Shown here: piece after piece, positions 54,746 through 64,000 of the stretch
Position numbering within the stretch: the stretch's first letter is position 1
Layout: each line of letters opens with the position of its first letter
Source of the DNA: Microvirga puerhi
GTDB taxonomy: Bacteria > Pseudomonadota > Alphaproteobacteria > Rhizobiales > Beijerinckiaceae
Length of the DNA: 64,000 nt
Direction: 5' to 3'
Assembly: GCF_020089865.1 (NCBI RefSeq)
Contig: NZ_JAIRBM010000011.1
Coordinates: forward strand, 89,730 to 153,729
Made by a program: the position numbers and the translations under genes
The notes under the pieces: generated by a model
Seen by the model: only the letters and a program-made list of their open reading frames with translations
Told to the model about the DNA's origin: nothing
Databases searched by the model: none

Positions 54746-56986
54746 GTGCGGCTGACCTGTGTTTCTGTTTCCTTAAGGCTGGGCCTCGCGAGTCTTCTCA
54801 TGATTGGTGCAACGGCGATGTCTCGGGCTCAGGACGACATTGGGAGCCGCGTGAACGTCCTTTTGAGCAAGATGACTCTGGAGGAGAAGGTCGGTCAGCT
54901 CAACATGGTGTCCAACGGCGCCACGCTTCGCTGGGAGGACATTGCCTCGGGCCGTGTCGGCGCTCTCCTGAACTTCAACAACGCGCAAGATATTGCTCGA
55001 GCTCAGGCCGCAGTCCGACAGTCCCATCTCAAGATTCCCATCCTCTTCGGTCTCGATGTCCTGCACGGCTTTCGAACACAGTTTCCTATCCCGCTAGGCG
55101 AAGCGGCAGCTTTCAATCCTACGCTCTCCCGCCTTGCATCCGAGTGGGCGGCACGAGAGGCATCCTATGTAGGCGTTCAATGGACGTTCGCCCCGATGGC
55201 GGACCTTTCGCGCGACAGCCGATGGGGGCGCATCGTAGAAGGGTTCGGTGAAGATCCATATCTTGGATCGGTTCTGACGGCCGCCCGGGTGGAGGGCTTC
55301 ACCAAAGGCGGTCTCGCAACGGCGACAAAACACTTTGCAGGGTACGGTGCACCGCAGGGCGGCCGCGATTACGACACGACCTACATCCCACCGGCCGAGA
55401 TGTACGACACCTATCTGCCGCCCTTTCGAGCCGCAGTCGAGGCCGGCTCAGCTAGCTTCATGGCCGCTTTCAACGCCCTCAATGGAGTCCCTTCGACGGC
55501 AAACCCCTGGCTCCAGACTGACGTTCTTCGACGGCAATGGGGGTTCGACGGCTTCGTGACATCCGACTGGGCCGGCATTCATGAACTTATCGGCCACGGT
55601 GTCGCGGCGAATGGCGCGGAAGCCGCACGGAAGGCCATCCTCGCAGGCGTCGACATGGATATGATGGGGGAGCTCTATGTCCGATATCTCCCGGAAGAAG
55701 TGCGGGCCGGCCGAATTTCCGAGGGCGTCATTGACGAGGCAGCTCGCCGCGTCTTGCGGACGAAGATGCGCCTCGGCCTGTTCGATCGCCCCGATGCGGA
55801 TCCCGGTCACGTCGATGCGATCTTCCCTTCGACGGAGGCTCGGCAAGCTGCAAGAAAGGTCGCGAGAGAGACCTTTGTCCTCCTACAGAATCGCAACAAT
55901 GTTCTGCCCATTGTCCCGTCAGCGCGCTCGATCGCAGTGGTGGGCCCTCTTGCTGACGCCCCTCAGGACCAATTCGGTCCCCATGGCGCCCGCGGCCATG
56001 CCGGGGACACCGTGTCGGTCCTCCAGGGGATCCGTCAGAGAGCGGAGCGGTCCAAAATACAGGTGAATTATGCCCCGGCTTGCGATCTCTTCTGCAAGTC
56101 GACGGACCAGCTTCCAGCCGCGCTCGAGGCCGCCAAGGCGTCGGACCTGACGGTCGCGGTCTTTGGTGAGCCCGTAGACTTGTCCGGGGAAGCGGCTTCC
56201 CGCGCGCACCTGACTCTGAATGGGAAGCAAGCCGAAGTTCTCGAAGCTCTCGCAGCGACGGGCAAGCCCATCGCTCTGATTATCGTTGGGGGGAGGCCAC
56301 TCGAGTTGGGCAAGCTTGCGGACCGAATTCCGTCCATCATGATGGCTTGGTATCCGGGTACAGAGGGGGGGACGGCACTCGCGGACGTCCTTTTCGGAGA
56401 CGTGAGCCCGAGCGGCAAGCTACCCTTGAGCTGGCCCCGCACCGTCGGCCAACTCCCGCTGTATTATAACCGACTCCCTACAGGCCGCCCGACCCTGGAG
56501 AACAATCGTTTCACCCTCAAATACGTCGATGAGGCGATTACGCCGCTTTATCCTTTCGGCTGGGGATTAAGCTATACGAAATATTCTTACGCCGACCCTA
56601 TCATTGCAAAATCCCGGTTGAAGCCTGGCGACACCTTGGAAGTATCGACAATGGTCACCAATACCGGCTCCCGTGCCGGGCAAGAGGCTGTTCAACTCTA
56701 TACGCGGGACCCGATCGCCAGCCGGAGCCGCCCTTTGCGAGAGCTCAAGGCTTTTGACAAGATTGCACTCGAACCAGGCGAGACGAAACGTGTCGTCCTT
56801 CGCGTCCCCGTGGAATCCCTCGGCTTTCATCAGGACGATGGAAGCTATTGGGTGGAGGCAGGAACCATCGAGGTATTCTTGGGCGGCAGTTCGCTGGCCG
56901 AAAAAGTCGGTGAGATCTCAATTCTGGAAACATTCACCCTTCCGCTCTCGGGTCAACGAGCCTCGTCTTCGACAATGGCTCAATGA
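54746..56986 (+). CDS. bglX: Periplasmic beta-glucosidase (GH3)
   Basis: 746-residue GH3 enzyme with a signal peptide (LRLGLASLLMIGATAMSRAQ), the (beta/alpha)8 domain with nucleophile Asp274 in GFVTSDWAGI and the KHFAGYG motif, an alpha/beta sandwich domain (about 380-590) and a C-terminal fibronectin-III-like domain. It hydrolyses terminal beta-glucosides in the periplasm. The start is GTG 54746 with AAGGAG nine bases upstream. The stop overlaps a possible start of the DUF1275 gene. Confidence 0.93.
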   Translation: MRLTCVSVSLRLGLASLLMIGATAMSRAQDDIGSRVNVLLSKMTLEEKVGQLNMVSNGATLRWEDIASGRVGALLNFNNAQDIARAQAAVRQSHLKIPILFGLDVLHGFRTQFPIPLGEAAAFNPTLSRLASEWAAREASYVGVQWTFAPMADLSRDSRWGRIVEGFGEDPYLGSVLTAARVEGFTKGGLATATKHFAGYGAPQGGRDYDTTYIPPAEMYDTYLPPFRAAVEAGSASFMAAFNALNGVPSTANPWLQTDVLRRQWGFDGFVTSDWAGIHELIGHGVAANGAEAARKAILAGVDMDMMGELYVRYLPEEVRAGRISEGVIDEAARRVLRTKMRLGLFDRPDADPGHVDAIFPSTEARQAARKVARETFVLLQNRNNVLPIVPSARSIAVVGPLADAPQDQFGPHGARGHAGDTVSVLQGIRQRAERSKIQVNYAPACDLFCKSTDQLPAALEAAKASDLTVAVFGEPVDLSGEAASRAHLTLNGKQAEVLEALAATGKPIALIIVGGRPLELGKLADRIPSIMMAWYPGTEGGTALADVLFGDVSPSGKLPLSWPRTVGQLPLYYNRLPTGRPTLENNRFTLKYVDEAITPLYPFGWGLSYTKYSYADPIIAKSRLKPGDTLEVSTMVTNTGSRAGQEAVQLYTRDPIASRSRPLRELKAFDKIALEPGETKRVVLRVPVESLGFHQDDGSYWVEAGTIEVFLGGSSLAEKVGEISILETFTLPLSGQRASSSTMAQ

Positions 56987-57051
56987 GGAACAAGAAGACG
57001 TCTGGCGAGATCGAGCGCTCCTGCGGTAAAATAACTCTCAAGGGGCAGCTC

Positions 57052-57870
57052 ATGACGAATGCTCGGCAACGACGAGAGACAAAACGCAGCTTAGGGAATG
57101 GCCTCGCCTCCCGCTATGTGTCCTCTGTCGGGTCGGTCGCGTCCTCTCAGCGGACGGGCGTCGCCGATCTGCAACTGGGCATGATCCTGACCTTCATCGC
57201 TGGCGCTATCAATGCGGGAGGCTTTCTCGCAGTCGGGCAATATACGTCACACATGTCTGGAATATTTTCCAGCATGGCTGATCACCTCGCCTTGGGAGCG
57301 CTTGATCTCGTTCTGGTTGGCTTTGCCGCTCTTGCTCCATTCGTGATCGGCGCTGGTTGCTCTGCTATCCTCATCAACTGGGGTCGACGACGTGGTCTAG
57401 ACAGTCAATATGCGCTGCCATTGCTTCTTGAGGCTGCTCTCCTTCTCGCCTTTGGTCTTTATGGCAGCCACTCTCCCTCATCGCGCCTTTTCACACCGGC
57501 AGTCATTGCCTGGCTATGCTTCATCATGGGATTGCAGAATGCCACGGTCACGAAGATTTCCGGCGCTCGGATGCGGACGACCCACGTCACAGGGATCATT
57601 ACGGATATTGGCATCGAGCTAGGCAAGCTCTGCTATTGGAATCGCGATGCTTCCATACCCAGAGTCGATGCGGACAGCGCAAAGCTCAAGCTTCTATTGC
57701 TTCTCCTGACGTCGTTCTTTGTCGGCGGCATCGCCGGAGCAGTCGGCTTTAAGTGGGGCGGCGCTTTGTTCGCACTCCCCCTTGCTTTGACTCTGTTCTC
57801 GCTGGCCGTGTCTTCGATCGCGCGTGACGTCTCCAAACATAGAAGCGAACCTCCAAGCCTTTCGCCCTGA
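57052..57870 (+). CDS. DUF1275 (YoaK) family membrane protein
   Basis: 272 residues, six predicted transmembrane helices, with the DUF1275 hallmarks ITAGAINAGGF-type (FIAGAINAGGFLAVGQYTSHMSG) and GLQNATVTKISGARMRTTHVTG. Function unknown. ATG 57052 has AAGGGG six bases upstream; an ATG at 56983 that overlaps the bglX stop would add 23 residues. Probably co-transcribed with bglX. Confidence 0.87.
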   Translation: MTNARQRRETKRSLGNGLASRYVSSVGSVASSQRTGVADLQLGMILTFIAGAINAGGFLAVGQYTSHMSGIFSSMADHLALGALDLVLVGFAALAPFVIGAGCSAILINWGRRRGLDSQYALPLLLEAALLLAFGLYGSHSPSSRLFTPAVIAWLCFIMGLQNATVTKISGARMRTTHVTGIITDIGIELGKLCYWNRDASIPRVDADSAKLKLLLLLLTSFFVGGIAGAVGFKWGGALFALPLALTLFSLAVSSIARDVSKHRSEPPSLSP

Positions 57871-58211
57871 AAGTTGGAGAGGCTCACGCAGCCTGTCTCA
57901 ATCTGGGTTGACTATGGAAGCCACTCTCCTAAAGAATTTCGGCTCTCGCTACAGCGTCGCCAGCTTCAGTATCGTTCGCAGGCGGTACAGCATATTGCTT
58001 GGAGACAAAGGATAGACTTACCCATAATAGTCATAAACACATAGCTGTATTAATATTATTAAGCTGATCTAACCGTCGGCAACTTGCATCATCATCTTAA
58101 GACATATGAACAACAAGAATACGCCAATATGGCATCCTGTCCCCGGCCGACGATCGCTCTATCTCAACGTCCCAAAGCGTAAGCTTTTGTCTTGATGGGA
58201 AGGTCTGGGCA
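57871..58211. other. AT-rich gap upstream of the GT2 gene
   Basis: 341 bases with clearly lower GC than the 5' half of the window (around 58010-58140 especially). It likely contains the promoter of the glycosyltransferase. A 33-codon open frame from 57914 has no ribosome site and was not called. Nothing else recognised. Confidence 0.4.
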
Positions 58212-59213
58212 ATGCGTTCAGTCGACGTTATCATTCCTTGCTACCGCTATGGCCATTTCCTAAGACAATGCGTCGAAAGCGTCCTTGATCAGTCCGGCGT
58301 CGGTGTTCGAATTCTCATATTGGACGATGCCTCTCCGGATCATACGCCAGAAGTCGGCACCGACCTTGCACGAGAGGACTCTCGAGTCACATTCCATCGG
58401 CACACTGCGAATAAAGGGCATATCGCAACGTATAACGAAGGCATCGAATGGGCTTCACAAGACTACTTCCTGCTACTATCGGCTGACGACTATCTCTTGC
58501 CCGGAGCCTTGGAGCGAGCAACGGAGCCCATGGAGGAAGTGCCTGACGTAGGTTTCACCTTCGGGAATGCATCCCTCCTGTCGAAGGATGGAACGGCAGC
58601 ATCGATGAATCCTATGCCGCGCTTGGGGAAAGACGCAAAATGCCAAGTCATGAAAGGATCGGAGTTTATCGCCCTTAGCGGCGCTGCCAATATCGTCCCA
58701 ACCGCAACGGCTGTCGTTCGAACAAGCCTTCAAAAACTCGTTGGAGGCTACCGTCCTGAACTGCCCCATAGCGGCGATATGGAAATGTGGTTTCGCCTGG
58801 CTGCTTATGCATCGGTAGGCTTTGTGAATGACTATCAAGCAGTCTATCGCCTGCATGACAGCAACATGTCTCATGCGTACATGACGAACGCGATTCCCGA
58901 TCTCCAACAGAGAAAAGCCGCTATCGATTATTTCTTCGAGACGAGCGGGTCGCTCCTTCCGAATGCAGATCACCTGCGCCACCGCGTCTATCGGTCATTC
59001 GGGCAGGCTGCTGTCAAACGCGCAAGTGCGGCCTTCAATGACGGTCTGTTGGATATTTCGGCGCAGATCCAGCGGTACGTGCTGGAAGTCTGCCCAGAGG
59101 TCAGGCATTCGTGGCCATGGACCAAGCTTGTCTGCAAGCAGACGCTAGGACTGAAAGGATGGAATGTGCTGAAATCGTTCCATCGGGCTTTCGACAAACG
59201 GTTCGAGGTGTAA
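58212..59213 (+). CDS. Family 2 glycosyltransferase
   Basis: 333-residue GT-A fold enzyme: N-terminal VDVIIPCYRYGHFLRQCVESVLDQ, nucleotide-binding LILDDASPDHT, metal-binding SADDYL (about 96-101) and acceptor region SGDMEMWFRLAAYA. It adds sugars from nucleotide donors to a surface glycan or protein; specificity unknown. It lies upstream of the giant surface-type protein gene and might glycosylate it or a linked polysaccharide, which is only inference. Confidence 0.88.
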   Translation: MRSVDVIIPCYRYGHFLRQCVESVLDQSGVGVRILILDDASPDHTPEVGTDLAREDSRVTFHRHTANKGHIATYNEGIEWASQDYFLLLSADDYLLPGALERATEPMEEVPDVGFTFGNASLLSKDGTAASMNPMPRLGKDAKCQVMKGSEFIALSGAANIVPTATAVVRTSLQKLVGGYRPELPHSGDMEMWFRLAAYASVGFVNDYQAVYRLHDSNMSHAYMTNAIPDLQQRKAAIDYFFETSGSLLPNADHLRHRVYRSFGQAAVKRASAAFNDGLLDISAQIQRYVLEVCPEVRHSWPWTKLVCKQTLGLKGWNVLKSFHRAFDKRFEV

Positions 59214-59614
59214 GTTTTCGCTCTTAAGATCTGGAGCGACTTGGCTTCATGGCCCCGCGCCTCACATCTGGTGGCAATGAGAAAACATTAAATCAACCAA
59301 AGTGCGCGCGAACTTGTGCGCTGATGTAACACAGTTTTTCGGACATCTCTCAACTTTATATGATTGCATTACCATCTCGGTGATAAAGCAGCTCGATTAA
59401 AGCCGAGAGCTAATCACGAATAGAATCATCCTCAACCATAAGGCATGCAGCCGAAGGACGAACTGTCCTTCCGTCCAGGAAGTATTGCCCCCTGCGCTGC
59501 AACATACCCACTAAGGGACGCATGATCCAAATATAAGTTACTTTCATTACTTCTACTGCCATGAGAGGCTATGCGTGCGCTGCTTAGCGGCTTCACCTTG
59601 CATGGGAGCTGGTG
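59214..59614. other. AT-rich gap before the giant multidomain gene
   Basis: About 400 bases, low GC, no credible frame. GGGAG (59604-59608) six bases before ATG 59615 is the ribosome site of the following gene. I see no clear sigma-70 or EcfG element; repeated TTAAA/ATTA tracts suggest a promoter region with transfer-like base composition. Confidence 0.45.
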
Positions 59615-62600
59615 ATGCTAGTGTTGAACAGAGAAAAGGCCCAAGGCACGTTGAACTATCGTCGGACCTTGAGAAGGATAGCGGCTTCCCACTTTGACGC
59701 TCGCACGCACGATCCTTCATCCGATGCGCAGCAGAGTTTTTTAGATAGCGCCTCACCTCCATCGCCAAGCACCCAAAAACCGAATGATGGCGGCTATCAA
59801 CATAGCCATGTTCCGAAATCGATCAGGGGAGATCTCGGCTCACATGCAAGCCGACTGGCTTGGACGGAATCGACATCGGCGGATGCCGGGCGACATCTCG
59901 ATCCGACAAAGCCGACTGTCGTTAGACAGGATGCAGTCGCGTCGCCGGCATTACCTGCCGAGCAAAATCAGGTTGGCACACATGCTTCCACACCTGACAA
60001 GGTCACAACATCAACCTCTTCATCTTCTTTGTCGCCTGAAAACGCTCGGCCAACGATAGGCGACCCCAATGCTGTAACTGCCCAGGCCAGCACGAAAACG
60101 CTCAGTGGAGACTCGGTGACCTCTGCGGGTGGAATAGAAATCGGAAACGATGGTCCGCAAGTACAGCCCGGGGTGCTGCATGGGCCGGTGACCCTTCAAA
60201 GTGCCGCTACGGCGGCTAGCCCAAACCTGCTGGCTGCGGCAGCGCCGACCGCTACAAACCCCATCGTCCTCGAGAACCAGAAGCCAGGAAATCCTGAAAG
60301 TGAATGGGGGATCGACGGAGCTGGCAGTTCTAACATTGAGGGTTTCGCAACAGACATCAGCGTCAACGTCGGACAGCGCGTCGACTTCAAGATTAACACG
60401 AATTCCAACAACTATCGGATCGACATCTATCGGCTTGGCTACTACGGCGGCATGGGAGCGCGCAAAGTCGGAACGATCCAGCACACCGGCGTTCAAACAC
60501 AACCGGCTCCATTGAGAGATAGCACCACAGGTCTCGTTGACGCCGGCAACTGGTCCGTCTCAGCCTCTTGGAATGTTCCGACAGACGCCATTTCCGGAAT
60601 CTATGTCGCCAAGCTGGTCCGGCAGGATGGCACTGCTGGCGAGAACCAGATTCCTTTCGTCGTCCGGGATGACAGCAGCCATAGCGACGTTATCTTCCAG
60701 ACATCGGACGAGACTTGGCAGGCCTATAACCCATGGGGCGGCGCGAACCTCTATGGCGGGAATGGACCCGGAGGCGACTCGGCTCCGGGGCGTGCCTACA
60801 AGGTTAGCTACAATCGTCCCATCACTACCCGTGGCGGTGGTCTTCAGTCCGGTCCGCAGGATTTTATCTTCGGAGCCGAGTATCCGACCCTCATGTGGCT
60901 TGAGAAGAACGGCTACGATGTCTCCTATATGAGCGGTCTCGACGTTGATCGATACGGCAGCCTCCTGCTGAATCATAAGATGTACTTGAGTGTCGGTCAC
61001 GACGAGTACTGGTCTGGCCAACAGCGGACCAATGTGGAAGCTGCACGTGATGCAGGCGTGAATCTGTCGTTCTGGAGCGGCAACGAGGTCTATTGGAAAA
61101 CCCGCTGGGAGCCGAGCATCAGCGCAGGCGCTCAAGCCAATCGTACGCTTGTCTCCTACAAGGAGACGCGAGCCGGTCCGATCGACCCGAGCAATGAATG
61201 GACGGGCACTTTTCGGGACCCGCGCTATGTCTCATCGACTGCGCAGGGAGGCGGACGACCGGAGAATGCGCTGACGGGCACGCTCTTCCAAGTCGATTCC
61301 TACCGGAGCGACGCAATCACAATTCCTTATGACGATGCCAATCTCCGCTTCTGGCGCAACACGAGCGTTGCTAACCTGCAACCTGGACAGGTCGCAACAC
61401 TGCCTGCAGGTTACCTTGGATATGAATGGGACGGATCACCGGACAACGGCTTCCGGCCAGCGGGTCTCGTCACGCTATCCTCGACCACTTTGCCGGTGAA
61501 CACATATCTTCTGGACTACGGCACCCGGACTGGCGCTGGCACGGCCACTCACAACCTGACGCTCTATCGTGCGCCCAGTGGAGCTTTGGTCTTTGGCGCG
61601 GGAACGGTCTACTGGCCTTGGGCACTTGATGCCGACCACGACACACCGATGAACGAGAATGTTCCGGTCGATCCACGCGTCAAGCAAGCCATGGTTAACC
61701 TGCTTGCCGATATGGGCATACAGCCCGGTACTCTGGAGGGCGGTCTCGTTGCAGCAACACAGTCGACTGACACGACGAAACCGGTTTCGACGATAGCAGC
61801 ACCTAATAATGGCGCTGCATTGACCGTCGGCCAAGCCGTTACGATCAGTGGAACGGCCTCGGATGTCGGCGGTGTCATCGCGGCCGTCGACGTATCGACG
61901 GATGGCGGCACGACTTGGCACCGCGCCAGTGGCGACGAGACATGGACCTACAGCTGGGTTCCCACAACAGCCGGGAACATCACCATCAAGACGCGCGCAG
62001 TAGATGACAGCGTCAATCTCGAGACGCCCGGCGCTGGACGAACCGTGACGGTAACCGGCAACACTGTCCTATCTGCATCGGCAACGCCGCCCAGCATTCC
62101 GGAGTCGGATATCAACTCCGTTGAACTCGGAATGCAGTTCCAATCATCCGTCGCCGGTACGGTGACGGGGGTACGCTTCTACAAGAACGACATCGCCAGT
62201 GGCACACATACCGGATCTCTGTGGTCCAGCACCGGGACGCAACTCGCTACCGTAACCTTCACGAATGAGACGGGTGTCGGCTGGCAGGCCGCGAGCTTCT
62301 CGAACCCTGTGGCGATCACCCCGGGCACCACTTATACGATTTCCTATCACAGCAATGGCTATTATGCGGCGACTTCCAACTATTTCACGGCACCGGTCTC
62401 CAATGGGCCGCTCACCGCGCCTGCGAATGCGGGTGTCTATGCGTATGGATCCTCAACCCTCTTTCCGAACAACACATTTCAAGCCGAGAACTATTGGGTT
62501 GATGCTCTGTTCAATCCGTCGACCGGCAGCACCAACCGCTCACCTGTCGCCAACAACGACAACGGCTTCAGCACCACCCAGAACACGGCAGTAACAATCG

Positions 62601-64000
62601 CCGCCTCGTCCCTACTGGCCAACGACACCGATCCCGATGGCGATGCCATAAGCATCACCGGCGTCAGCAGCCCCACCAACGGCACCGTCGCCTTCAATGC
62701 CCAGACCAATGCCGTCACCTTCACGCCAACCACCAACTATACCGGCCCGGCCAGCTTCGCCTATGCTATCTCCGATGGTCGCGGCGGCACTTCATCGGCC
62801 ACGGTCAGCCTTTCGGTCAATGCTCCCGGCTCCGGTCCGGTCAGTCTGTTCCCGGCCTCCGCAACGCCGGCCATCCTCTCCTCCACCGACACCGGCTCGG
62901 TCGAACTCGGCATGAAGTTCCAGGCGTCGACCAACGGCACGGTGAGCGGCATCAAGTACTACAAAGGCTCGGGCGACACCGGCACGCATACCGGTAAGCT
63001 ATGGACCTCGACCGGTTCGCTGCTCGGCAGCGTGACGTTCCAGAACGAGACCGCCAGCGGCTGGCAGACGGCAACGTTCTCCAGTCCGGTCAGCATCACG
63101 GCCGGCACCACCTATGTGGTCTCCTATCACAGCAACGGCCGCTATGCCGCAACCTCAAACTATTTCACCAATCCGACAACCAACGGTCCGCTCACGGCAC
63201 CTGCCAGTTCCTCTTCTGGAGGGAACGGCATCTATGCATACGGGTCGTCCAGTGTATTCCCATCGAACTCCTATCAAGCCAGCAATTACTGGGTCGACGT
63301 TCTGTTCAATCCGTCGACCGGCAGCACCAACCGCTCACCTGTCGCCAACAACGACAACGGCTTCAGCACCACCCAGAACACGGCAGTAACAATCGCCGCC
63401 TCGTCCCTACTGGCCAACGACACCGATCCCGATGGCGATGCCATAAGCATCACCGGCGTCAGCAGCCCCACCAACGGCACCGTCGCCTTCAATGCCCAGA
63501 CCAATGCCGTCACCTTCACGCCAACCACCAACTATACCGGCCCGGCCAGCTTCGCCTATGCTATCTCCGATGGTCGCGGCGGCACTTCATCGGCCACGGT
63601 CAGCCTTTCGGTCAATGCTCCCGGCTCCGGTCCGGTCAGTCTGTTCCCGGCCTCCGCAACGCCGGCCATCCTCTCCTCCACCGACACCGGCTCGGTCGAA
63701 CTCGGCATGAAGTTCCAGGCGTCGACCAACGGCACGGTGAGCGGCATCAAGTACTACAAAGGCTCGGGCGACACCGGCACGCATACCGGTAAGCTATGGA
63801 CCTCGACCGGTTCGCTGCTCGGCAGCGTGACGTTCCAGAACGAGACCGCCAGCGGCTGGCAGACGGCAACGTTCTCCAGTCCGGTCAGCATCACGGCCGG
63901 CACCACCTATGTGGTCTCCTATCACAGCAACGGCCGCTATGCCGCAACCTCAAACTATTTCACCAATCCGACAACCAACGGTCCGCTCACGGCACCTGCC
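59615..64000 (+). CDS. Giant dimethylformamidase-like, DUF4082/cadherin-repeat surface protein (3' truncated)
   Basis: Open for 1462 codons to the window edge. Order: Ser/Thr/Pro-rich disordered N-terminus with no classic signal peptide (1 to about 210); a domain like the N,N-dimethylformamidase large (beta) subunit (about 215-710) with the iron-site-like His462-Asp-Glu464 in VGHDEYW and the family run FWSGNEVYWKTRWE; a bacterial Ig-like domain (about 716-814); DUF4082 (about 818-967); cadherin-like tandem domain (about 970-1068); second DUF4082; then a second copy of cadherin-like plus DUF4082. Amidohydrolase activity on a formamide-like bond is inferred. The repeats suggest export, perhaps by type I secretion with a C-terminal signal beyond the window. 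Confidence 0.85.
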   Translation, partial: MLVLNREKAQGTLNYRRTLRRIAASHFDARTHDPSSDAQQSFLDSASPPSPSTQKPNDGGYQHSHVPKSIRGDLGSHASRLAWTESTSADAGRHLDPTKPTVVRQDAVASPALPAEQNQVGTHASTPDKVTTSTSSSSLSPENARPTIGDPNAVTAQASTKTLSGDSVTSAGGIEIGNDGPQVQPGVLHGPVTLQSAATAASPNLLAAAAPTATNPIVLENQKPGNPESEWGIDGAGSSNIEGFATDISVNVGQRVDFKINTNSNNYRIDIYRLGYYGGMGARKVGTIQHTGVQTQPAPLRDSTTGLVDAGNWSVSASWNVPTDAISGIYVAKLVRQDGTAGENQIPFVVRDDSSHSDVIFQTSDETWQAYNPWGGANLYGGNGPGGDSAPGRAYKVSYNRPITTRGGGLQSGPQDFIFGAEYPTLMWLEKNGYDVSYMSGLDVDRYGSLLLNHKMYLSVGHDEYWSGQQRTNVEAARDAGVNLSFWSGNEVYWKTRWEPSISAGAQANRTLVSYKETRAGPIDPSNEWTGTFRDPRYVSSTAQGGGRPENALTGTLFQVDSYRSDAITIPYDDANLRFWRNTSVANLQPGQVATLPAGYLGYEWDGSPDNGFRPAGLVTLSSTTLPVNTYLLDYGTRTGAGTATHNLTLYRAPSGALVFGAGTVYWPWALDADHDTPMNENVPVDPRVKQAMVNLLADMGIQPGTLEGGLVAATQSTDTTKPVSTIAAPNNGAALTVGQAVTISGTASDVGGVIAAVDVSTDGGTTWHRASGDETWTYSWVPTTAGNITIKTRAVDDSVNLETPGAGRTVTVTGNTVLSASATPPSIPESDINSVELGMQFQSSVAGTVTGVRFYKNDIASGTHTGSLWSSTGTQLATVTFTNETGVGWQAASFSNPVAITPGTTYTISYHSNGYYAATSNYFTAPVSNGPLTAPANAGVYAYGSSTLFPNNTFQAENYWVDALFNPSTGSTNRSPVANNDNGFSTTQNTAVTIAASSLLANDTDPDGDAISITGVSSPTNGTVAFNAQTNAVTFTPTTNYTGPASFAYAISDGRGGTSSATVSLSVNAPGSGPVSLFPASATPAILSSTDTGSVELGMKFQASTNGTVSGIKYYKGSGDTGTHTGKLWTSTGSLLGSVTFQNETASGWQTATFSSPVSITAGTTYVVSYHSNGRYAATSNYFTNPTTNGPLTAPASSSSGGNGIYAYGSSSVFPSNSYQASNYWVDVLFNPSTGSTNRSPVANNDNGFSTTQNTAVTIAASSLLANDTDPDGDAISITGVSSPTNGTVAFNAQTNAVTFTPTTNYTGPASFAYAISDGRGGTSSATVSLSVNAPGSGPVSLFPASATPAILSSTDTGSVELGMKFQASTNGTVSGIKYYKGSGDTGTHTGKLWTSTGSLLGSVTFQNETASGWQTATFSSPVSITAGTTYVVSYHSNGRYAATSNYFTNPTTNGPLTAPA
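62506..64000 (+). repeat. 795-bp tandem direct repeat inside the giant gene
   Basis: Unit one begins at 62506 and unit two at 63301, offset 795 bases (265 codons, so in frame). All 700 bases of unit two visible before the window ends read identical to 62506-63205, synonymous positions included. Each unit encodes one cadherin-like domain plus one DUF4082 domain. The earlier DUF4082 (62070-62505) is related but clearly diverged. Confidence 0.95.

Noticed and set aside
57914..58015. 33-codon open frame after the DUF1275 gene
   Set aside because: No ribosome site, no recognisable sequence, lies in AT-rich non-coding DNA.
62506..64000. CRISPR or satellite-type repeat
   Set aside because: The long repeat is in-frame protein-coding and has no spacer structure.

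Overview
This 64 kb window is high-GC bacterial chromosome that reads as an alphaproteobacterium of the Rhizobiales/Hyphomicrobiales, plausibly a Methylobacteriaceae member such as Microvirga. That placement is an inference from the DUF4167, DUF2125 and DUF4142 proteins, the aroK-aroB-CorC/HlyC block next to xerD, an NdvA-type glucan exporter, FtsEX next to a YdcF protein and PlsC, and GGAAC-N16/17-CGTT promoters of the alphaproteobacterial general stress sigma factor EcfG. I saw no rRNA, tRNA, CRISPR array, intact insertion sequence or prophage.

Layout. 0-3.3 kb: 3' part of prfA, a FosX-type fosfomycin hydrolase translationally coupled between prfA and prmC, then a DUF4167 protein. 3.4-10.3 kb: large patatin, MOSC protein, two small hydrophilic stress-type genes, clpB, GIY-YIG protein. 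10.3-10.7 kb: palindromic repeats and a broken HTH regulator. 10.7-14.7 kb: esterase, exported DUF4142 protein, an EcfG-type small gene, an orphan TRAP binding protein and an untracked 54-residue protein. 14.7-21 kb: EamA transporter, YihY/BrkB protein, periplasmic 5'-nucleotidase/cyclic phosphodiesterase, a trans-sulfuration PLP enzyme, tspO and hpt. 21.4-25.8 kb: ftsEX, YdcF protein, plsC, a small gene with a LexA-like box, ChaC-type cyclotransferase. 26-32 kb: DUF2125 protein, an aromatic amino-acid operon (chorismate mutase, hisC, tyrC) and metX-metW. 32-38.6 kb: KGG stress protein, a 48-residue membrane protein coupled to xerD, aroK-aroB-CorC-like, and ndvA.

38.7-49.6 kb: CAP lipoprotein, MscS-type channel, a stress-promoter membrane protein, a GH2 enzyme convergent with UDP-galactopyranose mutase and a glycosyltransferase, PHA-type protein, two unknown genes and an RlpA lipoprotein. 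49.9-54.6 kb: MATE exporter divergent from an amidoligase/class-I glutamine-amidotransferase pair that carries a consensus EcfG promoter, then a hybrid sensor with a degenerate ATPase domain. 54.7-64 kb is more AT-rich in its gaps: GH3 beta-glucosidase, DUF1275 protein, GT2 glycosyltransferase and a very large dimethylformamidase-like, multidomain surface-type protein that runs off the window. Its 3' part contains a 795-bp tandem repeat identical over all 700 comparable bases.

The most interesting candidates are (i) the stress-promoter amidoligase-GAT pair facing a MATE exporter, (ii) the dimethylformamidase-like catalytic domain fused to DUF4082/cadherin-like repeats, (iii) a set of EcfG-type promoters that would tie together otherwise unknown small genes, and (iv) fosX embedded in the prfA-prmC operon.
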